Source of the DNA: Mucilaginibacter gotjawali
Lineage (GTDB): Bacteria > Bacteroidota > Bacteroidia > Sphingobacteriales > Sphingobacteriaceae
Reading direction: 5' to 3'
DNA length: 64,000 nucleotides
NCBI RefSeq assembly: GCF_002355435.1
Contig: NZ_AP017313.1
Location: 5,084,001 to 5,148,000, forward strand
In this document: positions 55,888-64,000 of the stretch, piece by piece
How the letters are laid out: the number at the start of each line of letters is the position of its first letter
Numbering within the stretch: the first letter of the stretch is position 1
The notes under the pieces: generated by a model
What the model was told of the DNA's origin: nothing
The model's database searches: none
The model's input: only the letters and a program-made list of their open reading frames with translations
Program-made: the position numbers and the translations under genes

Positions 55888-56745
55888 TTAAACTTTAGCT
55901 GGTGCAATCATCTTTTTAATCCGGTAGTTTCGGACCAGCACCCAAACGCCGATAATTGCTATTATAAACACCCACAATTTGGCCATACCTATAATAACAT
56001 CTACGAATATCCCCCAGCCGTTTTCAATGGCCATACCCAGGCGCCTGAAAAAGGGAAGATTGTATGCCGACGGGTCATCATTGGCAATTACCTCCTTATT
56101 GATGGTATTGCTCTGATAAAAGCTCAGGGTAACAATGCTGTTTTTAACCGCATCGTCAATCTGCCGGTTACCAATCTGCTGGTCGATCATATCATCTTTT
56201 AAATTCAACACATCTTCAGGTTTTTTAATCACGATCTTTCCTTTTTTTTGCTGGCTTACCAGTTCGGCCCGGCTTTTAAGTTTCAGCTGCGCGGAGAGGT
56301 AATCGAGCGATTTATCCGTGATATCCATGCTGCGGTCATTCACATAAATACCCAAATGGCCCACCTGGTTCAAAAACTCATCCAGTTTAGTTGAAGGGAT
56401 CTTTACCGTCATTTCGGCAGTGGTATTAAAGGCGGTTACCCGCATAACCGAATCATTACTGATACGGATATCCTGGCTGCGCCCGGCAGTTGAACCCATC
56501 TGGTGGTGGATCACCATACCATTAATACCTGTAGTAAGCGCCGTTATATGTTCGGCGGTTTGCTGCACATTTTTCACTTTGAAATGGATGCCTGCGGTTT
56601 TTACCAGTTTCGGCCCGGAAACCGAATCTTTACTAACCGTATCGGCGCTGCTGCTGTTGTTCAGAAGCTCGTAACTGCCCGATTTGCCTTTGCATGCGCA
56701 AAGAAATGCCAGCCCCGCAAGCGGGATTAAAAATTTTGTTTTCAT
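55888..56745 (-). CDS. DUF4349-like lipoprotein, intact
   Basis: 285 residues with a lipoprotein signal (LCAC, Cys18), a KTAGIHFKVKNVQQTAEHI region, a coiled-coil segment (about 140-190) and a C-terminal transmembrane helix (LWVFIIAIIGVWVLVRNY) followed by a basic tail. This order matches DUF4349 (PF14257), whose function is unknown. It is a tandem paralogue of the frameshifted gene downstream. Their 5' ends are almost identical at DNA level, including the signal peptide, which points to recent duplication or gene conversion. Confidence 0.82.
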   Translation of the reverse strand: MKTKFLIPLAGLAFLCACKGKSGSYELLNNSSSADTVSKDSVSGPKLVKTAGIHFKVKNVQQTAEHITALTTGINGMVIHHQMGSTAGRSQDIRISNDSVMRVTAFNTTAEMTVKIPSTKLDEFLNQVGHLGIYVNDRSMDITDKSLDYLSAQLKLKSRAELVSQQKKGKIVIKKPEDVLNLKDDMIDQQIGNRQIDDAVKNSIVTLSFYQSNTINKEVIANDDPSAYNLPFFRRLGMAIENGWGIFVDVIIGMAKLWVFIIAIIGVWVLVRNYRIKKMIAPAKV

Positions 56746-57095
56746 GTTTTTTGGATTTTATATTGATACCGGACAGTGGCAAAAGGTAACCCATTGGCAT
56801 AATTGCCTATCAATTTGTTACATTGAACCGTAAAATGACCGGGTAAAATTAAAGCGGTTAACCAGCGCCTCAAGCAACGTTCACCATTTAAAATTCTTTA
56901 TCTAACCAAGTTTTATGCCAATAAATATGGTGCGTCCATTAATGTGACGAACATCATTTTTCGCACTAAATTCAGGCACACATAATTTTATCGTTATAAT
57001 TCTATAATTCTTTAAATTAGCGTCGTTATAAACAAATTTAACCAGCACAATAATATTATTTAGAATTATTATAAATTAGATATTGCTGTCATTTG
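56746..57095. other. Intergenic region upstream of alternative complex III
   Basis: About 350 AT-rich bases between the DUF4349-like gene and the actA promoter. No gene, repeat or terminator is evident. Confidence 0.5.
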
Positions 57096-57129
57096 TTTGT
57101 CAGGGATACTGTAATAAATTTTACTTTTG
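57096..57129 (+). promoter_or_regulatory. Bacteroidota-type promoter of the alternative complex III operon
   Basis: TTTG (57096-57099), 22 bp, TACTTTTG (57122-57129) fits the TTTG/TAnnTTTG consensus. A second TTTG lies at 57092-57095. The predicted transcription start is about 78 nt upstream of the actA ATG. Confidence 0.6.
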
Positions 57130-57213
57130 TGACTGAAAAATTCGGACATATCATACATCTCCGCGTGAATTACAATCATTAATATAGAAAATTATTTAGT
57201 ATAAATACACTTT

Positions 57214-58491
57214 ATGAGGAGTTTCTCATTACTTTTTAAACAATTTTCAAGGTCGGTTTTAGTGGTTGCCGGTTTTGCTTTTTTAGGAACCTCTGCTTTT
57301 GCGCAGGGAGACGCCGCTAAGGGCGAAGCCATATTTAAAGCCAAATGTACCACCTGCCATGCCATTGACAGAAGGGTGATCGGCCCTGCGTTAGGCCCAC
57401 AGCTTAATACGGAACCTGACGATAAGTTTCTGACCAAATGGATCCAGAACAACCAGGCTTTAATTGCAGCAAAGGACCCGAAGGCCCTAACCATTTACAA
57501 CCAGTATAACCAGGCCGGCATGACCGTGTTTGCCGAATTATCTGATGCAGATGTAGCCGGCATTTTAACCTATGTGCGCACCACCTACAAAGCCATGCAA
57601 ACGGCGCCGAAAGCTGCCGCCGGAGGACCTGCTGCAGAATCGGGACCGAGCCAGATGGTAATTTTCGCACTGATCGGCGTTATTATCCTTGCCTTTGTCA
57701 TCATCCTTGTATTAAACAAGGTGGTTAGCACACTCGAAAGATTGTTGCTGAAAAACAAAGAGCTGATGATAGCCGAGCCTGTTGCAGAAGCAGCCCCGGT
57801 TGACCGTATGGCAACTGTCAAAAAACTCGCTAAAAATAAAAAATTGGTATTTTTCGTACTGTTGTGCGGTACCTTAGCGCTTGGCAGCTGGACATGGGTT
57901 ACCCTTTGGACCACCAACGTTCACCAGGGTTACCAGCCGGTGCAGCCCATCAAATTCCCGCACGACCTGCATGCCGGCGCAATGAAAATTGAATGCCAGT
58001 ACTGTCACTCCGGTGCATACAAATCGAAAAATGCATCCATACCATCATTAAATGTTTGTATGAACTGTCATAAATCAATTGATCGCCGGAAAGATGCTAC
58101 CGTTCCATCACCTGAGATCGCAAAAATTTATGATGCATTGGGATATGACCCTGCAACAACCAAATACGACAGCACCAAGGCAAGGCCAATTCAATGGATC
58201 CGTATCCACAACCTGCCTGACTTTGCATACTTCAACCACTCACAGCACGTAAAAGTTGGCGGCTTAAAATGCCAAACCTGCCACGGCCAGGTTCAGGAAA
58301 TGAAAGAAGTTTACCAATACTCGCCATTAACAATGAAATGGTGTATACAATGCCACAAACGTACCAACGTAAATATGAAAGGCAACGCATACTATGAGAA
58401 AATGGAAGCAGTGCACGATTTGATTAAAGCTGGCAAACCGGTAACCGAAGCCGCTATGGGCGGTATCGAGTGCGGTAAATGCCACTATTAA
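57214..58491 (+). CDS. actA: Alternative complex III multiheme cytochrome c, ActA-type with N-terminal monoheme domain
   Basis: 425 residues with a signal peptide (about 1-31, SAFAQ). Six CxxCH haem sites: CTTCH (45-49) in an N-terminal cytochrome c domain, then CQYCH (261), CMNCH (282), CQTCH (353), CIQCH (377) and CGKCH (420) in the pentahaem part. Two transmembrane segments (about 148-168 and 211-232) separate them. ActA passes electrons within the quinol-oxidising complex that replaces cytochrome bc1 in many Bacteroidota. First gene of the operon, after a Bacteroidota-type promoter. Confidence 0.92.
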   Translation: MRSFSLLFKQFSRSVLVVAGFAFLGTSAFAQGDAAKGEAIFKAKCTTCHAIDRRVIGPALGPQLNTEPDDKFLTKWIQNNQALIAAKDPKALTIYNQYNQAGMTVFAELSDADVAGILTYVRTTYKAMQTAPKAAAGGPAAESGPSQMVIFALIGVIILAFVIILVLNKVVSTLERLLLKNKELMIAEPVAEAAPVDRMATVKKLAKNKKLVFFVLLCGTLALGSWTWVTLWTTNVHQGYQPVQPIKFPHDLHAGAMKIECQYCHSGAYKSKNASIPSLNVCMNCHKSIDRRKDATVPSPEIAKIYDALGYDPATTKYDSTKARPIQWIRIHNLPDFAYFNHSQHVKVGGLKCQTCHGQVQEMKEVYQYSPLTMKWCIQCHKRTNVNMKGNAYYEKMEAVHDLIKAGKPVTEAAMGGIECGKCHY

Positions 58492-58532
58492 TAATTTGAT
58501 TAAAACTTATCATTACAGTTTATTTAGCTTAA

Positions 58533-61500
58533 ATGGATAGCAATAAAAAATACTGGAAAGGTTTAGAAGAGCTGAACAAAACCCCGGAATTTGTTGAATT
58601 GAACAAACACGAATTTGCGGAGCCTATTCCAATCGAAGATGTTTTAACAGGAGGCGGTTTAGAAGGAAGAACACCGCGCCGCGACTTTTTAAAAGCAGTA
58701 GGCTTTGGCGTAGGTGCAGTAACTCTTGCTGCTTGTCAAAAAGTGCCTGTTCATAAATCCATACCCTATTTAATAAAACCGGAGGAAGTTACCCCGGGTA
58801 TTGCCAACTACTACGCCTCTACTTTAGAAGGCCAGGCTATTTTGGTAAAAACCCGTGAAGGACGCCCGATCAAAATAGAAGGTAACCCGAATGATATTAT
58901 AGGTAAAGGCGGTTTAAGTGCAAGGGCACAGGCTTCTGTACTCGACCTTTATGATGTTACCCGCTTAAAAAATCCATTAAAAGATAACGGCGATTACGGT
59001 TGGGAACAAACCGATAGCTTTATTAAAAGCGAACTTGACGCCATTAAAGCATCCGGTAAAAAAATACGCCTGATCACGTCAACCATTACCAGCCCATCTT
59101 CACTGGCGGTAATTGCTGATTTCCTGGCGGCCTATCCAACTGCAAAACACATTAATTATGATGCGGTATCCTATACCGGCATTATCCAGGGCAACCAGAA
59201 TAGCTTCGGCAAAGCAGTGTTGCCTCATTATAATTTTGATAAAGCAGATGTAATTGTAAGTTTCGGCGCTGATTTCCTGGGCACATGGATCTCGCCTGTT
59301 GAATTCATCAGGCAGTACGTGCAAAACAGGAACAACAAATCGCTGGAGGCTAAAAAAATGTCGCGCCACATCCAGTTTGAAACCTCGATGAGCGTAACCG
59401 GCACCAATGCTGATGTTCGTATCCCGATAAAACCATCCGAAGAAGGTGTTGCCCTGCTTAATTTATACAATGCAATTTCAGGCACTACTTTGCCTGGAAG
59501 CCAGAAACTGACAAACAATCCAATAGCTGATAAAGCTTTAACGCTTGTTGCAAAAGAGTTACTGCAGGCTAAAGGTAAAGCGTTGGTGGTTGCAGGTTCA
59601 AATGATGTAGCTACCCAGATTTTGGTTAATGCCATCAACTCCCTGTTAGGAAGCTATGGAAAGACCATCGATCTGGACAATCCGTCAAAACAATTTGCCG
59701 GTAACGACGCAGAATTTGCGGAATTTGTTAGTGAAATGAACAGCGGCGATGTTGGCGCAGTATTTTTCCTGAATGCCAACCCGGTTTATGATTATTATAA
59801 GAGTGCGGATGTTGTAAACGGTTTGAAAAAAGTGCGTTTAAAAGTATCTTTCTCTGATAAAAACGAAGAAACTGCTGCACTTTGTAATATTATCGCTCCA
59901 AATCATCATTACCTTGAATCATGGGGTGATGACAATGCATTGGAAGGCTATTACACGATCTTACAACCAACCATAAACCCTGTTTATGATACCCGCCAGG
60001 CTGAACATAGCCTGATGATATGGTCTGGCAGTACTGTAAAAGATTACTATACTTATGTACGCAACACCTGGGATAAATCGCTTCTTGCAAAAGGCGGATT
60101 ATCCGGACAGGCAGGTTGGGAAAAATTATTACAAACCGGTTTTGTACAAACCGCGCCTATCGCCGCAGGCAGCTACTCTTTCTCCTACGGGCTAGACAGC
60201 GTTGCACAAAAAATACTGGATCACAGCAAAGAACTTACCGCCGATGGCAGCAAAGTTGAATTGCAGCTTTATCAAAAAGTATCCATGCGCGATGGCAAAA
60301 GGGCCAACAACCCATGGTTGCAGGAGTTGCCCGACCCGGTTAGCAAAACCACCTGGGACAATTATGCTAACGTATCCCCTGCTGACATGAAGAAATGGGG
60401 CTGGCAAGATGGTGATGTAGTTAAAATTGACGCAAACGGTTATTCAATAAGTGTACCGGTAATATCACAGCCTGGGCAGGCACAAGGCACTGTATCAGTA
60501 GCTGTTGGCTACGGCCGTACCATTGCCGGGCCGGTTGGCGACAATGTGGGTAAAAACGCATTTCCTTTCCATACGCTGCGTAACAATACATTGCAAACAA
60601 GCGTTGTTGCTGCATTAACTGCTACAGGTACAAATTCGCCGCTGGCACAAACGCAAACACACCACTCTATTGAAGGGCGTAACAGCATTATAAAAGAAGC
60701 AACCTTTACTGAATACCTTAAAAACCCGGGCGCACGTACCGGGAAAGAGGAAGATCATAAAGTATACAACCTTTGGGACAATTATGAGCACCCTACCTAT
60801 AACTGGGTAATGGCGATTGACCTTAACGCTTGTACCGGTTGCGGCGCCTGCGTTGTTGCCTGCAGCGCTGAAAATAACGTACCTGTTGTGGGTAAAGACG
60901 AAGTTAAGCGTCGCCGCGAAATGCATTGGATCCGTATCGACCGCTATTACAGCTTTAATGATAATGGCAGCAATGGTGGCACAACCCGTGAACACGAGAT
61001 AGCTACTATGAAGCTGGACGATCTGGATCACGTAAAGGTTGTTTACCAGCCAATGCTTTGCCAGCATTGCGATCATGCACCTTGCGAAACTGTGTGCCCG
61101 GTACTGGCAACAGTACACTCCTCCGAAGGTTTAAACCACATGGCTTATAACCGTTGTATCGGTACACGTTACTGCGCTAATAACTGCCCATATAAAGTTC
61201 GCCGTTTCAACTGGTTTAACTACTGGAACGATGCACGTTTTGAAAACTACTTACAGGGCGATCATACCCAACTGGTACTTAACCCTGATGTAACCACCCG
61301 TTTCCGTGGTGTGATGGAAAAATGCTCTATGTGTATCCAGCGCATCCAGGCAGGTAAATTAAAGGCCAAGATTGAAAAACGCCCGCTGAAAGATGGTGAC
61401 GTTAAAGTGGCCTGCCAGCAAACATGCCCTGCAAATGCGATTGTATTTGGTGATGGAAATGATCCTGAATCAGAAGTGTCAAAAGCTTTAAAAAGCGAAA

Positions 61501-61589
61501 GAACTTATTACGTTCTGGAAGAGTTGGGTGTACAGCCAGGCGTTGGATACCAGGTAAAAGTTAGAAATATATCTGAATTAGAAGCTTAA
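58533..61589 (+). CDS. actB: Alternative complex III iron-sulfur/molybdopterin-like subunit ActB
   Basis: 1,018 residues. A Tat motif (TPRRDFLKAVGFG, Arg49-Arg50) is followed by a hydrophobic segment and LAAC (Cys68). Residues about 90-700 resemble the molybdopterin oxidoreductase large subunit, which in ActB carries no cofactor (family knowledge). The C-terminal part is a four-cluster ferredoxin-like domain: ACTGCGACVVAC (about 767), CQHCDHAPCETVCP (about 842), CIGTRYCANNCP (about 874), and CSMC with CQQTCP (about 930-962). It relays electrons to the ActA haems on the periplasmic side. Confidence 0.94.
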   Translation: MDSNKKYWKGLEELNKTPEFVELNKHEFAEPIPIEDVLTGGGLEGRTPRRDFLKAVGFGVGAVTLAACQKVPVHKSIPYLIKPEEVTPGIANYYASTLEGQAILVKTREGRPIKIEGNPNDIIGKGGLSARAQASVLDLYDVTRLKNPLKDNGDYGWEQTDSFIKSELDAIKASGKKIRLITSTITSPSSLAVIADFLAAYPTAKHINYDAVSYTGIIQGNQNSFGKAVLPHYNFDKADVIVSFGADFLGTWISPVEFIRQYVQNRNNKSLEAKKMSRHIQFETSMSVTGTNADVRIPIKPSEEGVALLNLYNAISGTTLPGSQKLTNNPIADKALTLVAKELLQAKGKALVVAGSNDVATQILVNAINSLLGSYGKTIDLDNPSKQFAGNDAEFAEFVSEMNSGDVGAVFFLNANPVYDYYKSADVVNGLKKVRLKVSFSDKNEETAALCNIIAPNHHYLESWGDDNALEGYYTILQPTINPVYDTRQAEHSLMIWSGSTVKDYYTYVRNTWDKSLLAKGGLSGQAGWEKLLQTGFVQTAPIAAGSYSFSYGLDSVAQKILDHSKELTADGSKVELQLYQKVSMRDGKRANNPWLQELPDPVSKTTWDNYANVSPADMKKWGWQDGDVVKIDANGYSISVPVISQPGQAQGTVSVAVGYGRTIAGPVGDNVGKNAFPFHTLRNNTLQTSVVAALTATGTNSPLAQTQTHHSIEGRNSIIKEATFTEYLKNPGARTGKEEDHKVYNLWDNYEHPTYNWVMAIDLNACTGCGACVVACSAENNVPVVGKDEVKRRREMHWIRIDRYYSFNDNGSNGGTTREHEIATMKLDDLDHVKVVYQPMLCQHCDHAPCETVCPVLATVHSSEGLNHMAYNRCIGTRYCANNCPYKVRRFNWFNYWNDARFENYLQGDHTQLVLNPDVTTRFRGVMEKCSMCIQRIQAGKLKAKIEKRPLKDGDVKVACQQTCPANAIVFGDGNDPESEVSKALKSERTYYVLEELGVQPGVGYQVKVRNISELEA

Positions 61590-61614
61590 TTAATTACAAG
61601 AGAGATTATAAAAT

Positions 61615-63084
61615 ATGGCATCTCATAGTGAATCAATAATAAGAGAACCGTTAATTACAGGCAAAGACATCACCTATGCCCAAATTACTAACGATGTTCT
61701 TCGCCCAGTAGAAAATATGCCGGGGAAAGCCTGGTGGATAGGCTTTGTGGTGGCTGTTTTAGGGGCTTGCCTTTGGTTATTTTCCGTTAGCTGGACCTTT
61801 TGGTACGGTATAGGCGAGTGGGGACTTAACAAAACCGTTGGATGGGCCTGGGATATTACAGGTTTCGTTTGGTGGGTAGGTATTGGTCACGCCGGTACGC
61901 TTATTTCGGCTATCTTGTTGCTGTTCCGTCAAAACTGGCGTAACTCCATCAACCGCTCGGCTGAAGCGATGACTATTTTCGCTGTAATTTGCGCGGCTTC
62001 GTATATCGTTTGTCACATGGGCCGCCCATGGATGTTTGTTTATTCGTTACCGTTACCAAATACCTATACACTTTGGGTTAACTTTAACTCACCACTCATC
62101 TGGGACGTATTTGCGATATCAACATACTTCTCTGTATCATTGGTATTCTGGTATACAGGTTTGTTGCCCGATTTAGCTACTATTCGCGACCGTGCTACAG
62201 GTTTACGCCGCAAAATTTATTCTTTCTGCTCATTCGGGTGGACAGGATCTGTAAAAACATGGCAGCGTTTTGAAACAGTTTGTTTGATCCTGGCCGGTAT
62301 TTCTACTCCACTGGTACTTTCGGTACACACCATTGTATCCATGGACTTTGCTACCTCGCTTGAACCAGGATGGCATACCACTATTTTCCCTCCCTATTTC
62401 GTTGCCGGGGCAATTTTCTCGGGCTTCGCGATGGTACAGACGCTGTTATTGGTTACCCGTAAGGTATTAGGACTGGAGAATTATATCACCATGTTCCATA
62501 TCGAGGCGATGAACAAGATCATCCTTTTAACAGGATCTATCGTTGGTGTTGCTTATTTAACAGAATTCTTTATCGCCTTTTACTCAGGCGGCGAATATGA
62601 ACAATACACATTTCTTAACAGGTTCATCGGGCCTTACTGGTGGGCAGGTTGCATGATGTACGGATGTAACGTACTGATGACCCAACTGATGTGGTTTAAA
62701 TCCATCCGCAGAAATATCCCTATTGCATGGGTATTATCTATCGTGGTAAACATTGGTATGTGGTTTGAAAGGTTTGTGATTATCGTTGTTTCCCTGCACC
62801 GTGACTTTGTTCCTTCAAGCTGGGCAATGTTTTATCCTACCTGGGTTGACATGAGTATCTTCATCGGCTCAATAGGTTTATTTTTTACTATGTTCCTGCT
62901 GTTTATAAGGGTGTTACCTTCAATAGCAATGGCCGAAGTAAAATTGATCCTGAAGAGTTCAAGTGAGCAGGCCAAGAAAAAATTAATGGCACACGGAGAC
63001 CTGGATGAAGAGCAGGTAGAATTTTATAAAGAATCATTGGTGAAATTTGACAGCGTTGAGATTTCTGATTACCAAAAAGCATAA
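61615..63084 (+). CDS. actC: Alternative complex III NrfD-like quinol-binding subunit ActC
   Basis: 489 residues, a polytopic NrfD/PsrC-type membrane protein with about ten helices. Recognisable segments are WTFWYGIGEWGLNK, WDITGFVWWVGIGHAGTLISAILLL, HMGRPWMFVY, VHTIVSMDFATSLEPGWHTTIFPPYFVAGAIFSG and MWFERFVIIV. It forms the membrane core of the complex that oxidises menaquinol. Starts 25 bp after actB. Confidence 0.94.
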   Translation: MASHSESIIREPLITGKDITYAQITNDVLRPVENMPGKAWWIGFVVAVLGACLWLFSVSWTFWYGIGEWGLNKTVGWAWDITGFVWWVGIGHAGTLISAILLLFRQNWRNSINRSAEAMTIFAVICAASYIVCHMGRPWMFVYSLPLPNTYTLWVNFNSPLIWDVFAISTYFSVSLVFWYTGLLPDLATIRDRATGLRRKIYSFCSFGWTGSVKTWQRFETVCLILAGISTPLVLSVHTIVSMDFATSLEPGWHTTIFPPYFVAGAIFSGFAMVQTLLLVTRKVLGLENYITMFHIEAMNKIILLTGSIVGVAYLTEFFIAFYSGGEYEQYTFLNRFIGPYWWAGCMMYGCNVLMTQLMWFKSIRRNIPIAWVLSIVVNIGMWFERFVIIVVSLHRDFVPSSWAMFYPTWVDMSIFIGSIGLFFTMFLLFIRVLPSIAMAEVKLILKSSSEQAKKKLMAHGDLDEEQVEFYKESLVKFDSVEISDYQKA

Positions 63085-63086
63085 AA

Positions 63087-63623
63087 ATGAGCAGTACCAA
63101 ATATATTTTAGGCCTTTTTGCAGACCCCGATGAAATGATGCACGGGATAGATCTGTTACAAAAGAATAGTGTGCCAATTTATGATGTTTTCACCCCGATG
63201 CCGATTCACGGTATCGAAAAGAAACTCGGCATTAAGGATTCGCGTTTAGGTTTTGCAGCTTTTATGTTTGGCTGCCTGGGTGGCACAACCATCTTCAGCA
63301 TCGCTTACTATATGCTGGTGCATGACTGGCCGATGAACATTGGTGGTAAGCCGGCATTTGCAATACCCGACTTTGTTCCCATTACGTTTGAATGGACCGT
63401 ATTGTTTACGGCTTTCGGCATGACCCTTACTTTCTTCTTTGCAACACACCTTTTCCCGGGCCGTACGCCAAGGGTTATGGATCTGCGTGCAACAGATGAC
63501 AGGTTTGTGATTGCTATTGACGCAAAAGGAAATACACCACACGACGATATTACTAAAATTTTAAAAGAAGCAGGAGCTGTTGAAGTAAAGCATAACGACA
63601 GAAAATATGTTAGCTATGAATAA
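63087..63623 (+). CDS. actD: Alternative complex III subunit ActD (DUF3341)
   Basis: 178 residues. An N-terminal cytoplasmic part (YILGLFADPDEMMHGIDLL, DVFTPMPIHGIEKKLG) is followed by two transmembrane helices (LGFAAFMFGCLGGTTIFSIAYYML and FEWTVLFTAFGMTLTFFFAT) and a short cytoplasmic tail with DDRFVIAID. This is the ActD/DUF3341 pattern. It starts 2 bp after the actC stop and overlaps actE by 8 bp. Confidence 0.93.
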   Translation: MSSTKYILGLFADPDEMMHGIDLLQKNSVPIYDVFTPMPIHGIEKKLGIKDSRLGFAAFMFGCLGGTTIFSIAYYMLVHDWPMNIGGKPAFAIPDFVPITFEWTVLFTAFGMTLTFFFATHLFPGRTPRVMDLRATDDRFVIAIDAKGNTPHDDITKILKEAGAVEVKHNDRKYVSYE

Positions 63624-64000
63624 AATAAAAATATTGGGCACAATAGCTGTTGCTATCACTGCTACGATAGCTATTTCATCGTGCAAGGATAAAAGAAGTA
63701 CTGGCTGGGAATACGCTCCCAATATGTACGAGCACCTTGCCTATGACCCGGACCAGATAAATGATAACTTTAAGGATGGCAAAACCGCCCAGGTACCACC
63801 CGCAGGTACAACGCCTATAGGTTTTGTACGTTTTGATTATCCAAATTCAAAGGATGGTTATGAAAAAGCCAGCGTGGAAGTAAAAAGCACGCTGCCGCAA
63901 ACACAGGCAAATTTTACCGAAGGTAAATTATTATTCACCTCCTATTGCTCACCCTGCCACGGTTTAAGCGGCAAAGGTGATGGTTTGGTGGTTGCCCATG
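63616..64000 (+). CDS. actE: Alternative complex III monohaem cytochrome c ActE, partial
   Basis: The window ends inside this gene. The visible 128 residues start MNKIKILGTIAVAITATIAISSC, a lipoprotein signal with Cys23. They continue through YAPNMYEHLAYDPD, the ActE family segment, to one haem site CSPCH near residue 117. An in-frame ATG at 63607 would add three residues. The start overlaps the actD stop, suggesting translational coupling. Further act genes probably follow outside the window. Confidence 0.9.
   Translation, partial: MNKIKILGTIAVAITATIAISSCKDKRSTGWEYAPNMYEHLAYDPDQINDNFKDGKTAQVPPAGTTPIGFVRFDYPNSKDGYEKASVEVKSTLPQTQANFTEGKLLFTSYCSPCHGLSGKGDGLVVAH

Noticed and set aside
60615..61118. 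167-codon minus-strand ORF opposite actB
   Set aside because: Antisense shadow of the ferredoxin-domain coding sequence; no independent signal.
1..64000. tRNA, rRNA, phage or defence system genes
   Set aside because: None of the ORFs or intergenic stretches I read shows the required structure or motifs.

Overview
The window looks like a chromosomal segment of a Bacteroidota bacterium, most likely family Sphingobacteriaceae (Mucilaginibacter/Pedobacter-like). The evidence is a type IX secretion system (T9SS) component (PorW/SprE), a GldB lipoprotein, many proteins ending in T9SS type A sorting domains, an F-type ATP synthase operon without atpD/atpC, alternative complex III, Bacteroidota-type promoters (TTTG and TAnnTTTG), and A-rich translation starts instead of Shine-Dalgarno sites. 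The genus is an inference. I saw no rRNA, tRNA, CRISPR array, transposase or phage gene.

Layout. 1-5705: a four-helix-bundle (IVS/S23-type) protein cut by the window edge, then porW/sprE and a class A penicillin-binding protein in one minus-strand operon. 5775-11690: atpZ, an AtpI-like membrane protein, then atpB-E-F-H-A-G, with a terminator-like hairpin after atpE and a strong terminator after atpG. 11900-17540: a small hydrophilic ORF, an ABC exporter, truA, gamma-glutamyltransferase and a small beta-barrel protein. 17710-21444: a secreted subtilase with a T9SS tail.

21810-50377 is the most unusual part. Six same-strand genes (members A to F, about 440 to 2,260 residues), interrupted only by a reverse-strand msrA, encode secreted proteins that share a C-terminal module of about 330 to 560 residues ending in a T9SS sorting domain. 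Their N-terminal halves differ: beta-helix-like repeats, LamG/PKD/DUF2341, NHL propeller, ten Ig-like (He_PIG) repeats, or MBG/YDG repeats. In D and E the NHL propeller sits inside an Ig-like repeat. E and F share a conserved 5' block containing a stem with a compensatory base change. Both blocks are followed by an 87-90 codon leader ORF whose stop overlaps the ATG of the giant gene (ATGA). E carries a one-base frame conflict at an A6 tract just after that ATG.

50508-56745: a small PLDTW-TM protein, a DUF4136 lipoprotein, nadE, divergent gldB, a small membrane protein, and two tandem DUF4349-like lipoproteins, one of them frameshifted at a G6/C6 tract. 57214-64000: alternative complex III genes actA-B-C-D-E, with actE running off the window.

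Two sequence-level themes run across the window. First, several gene ends, the truA coding region and the atp operon carry inverted repeats built from short iterated words. Second, a 139-bp dispersed repeat occurs twice in opposite orientation (14853-14991 and 54689-54827). Working together, PorW and GldB belong to the T9SS/gliding apparatus that would export the subtilase and members A-F. The ATP synthase and alternative complex III are parts of the respiratory chain.
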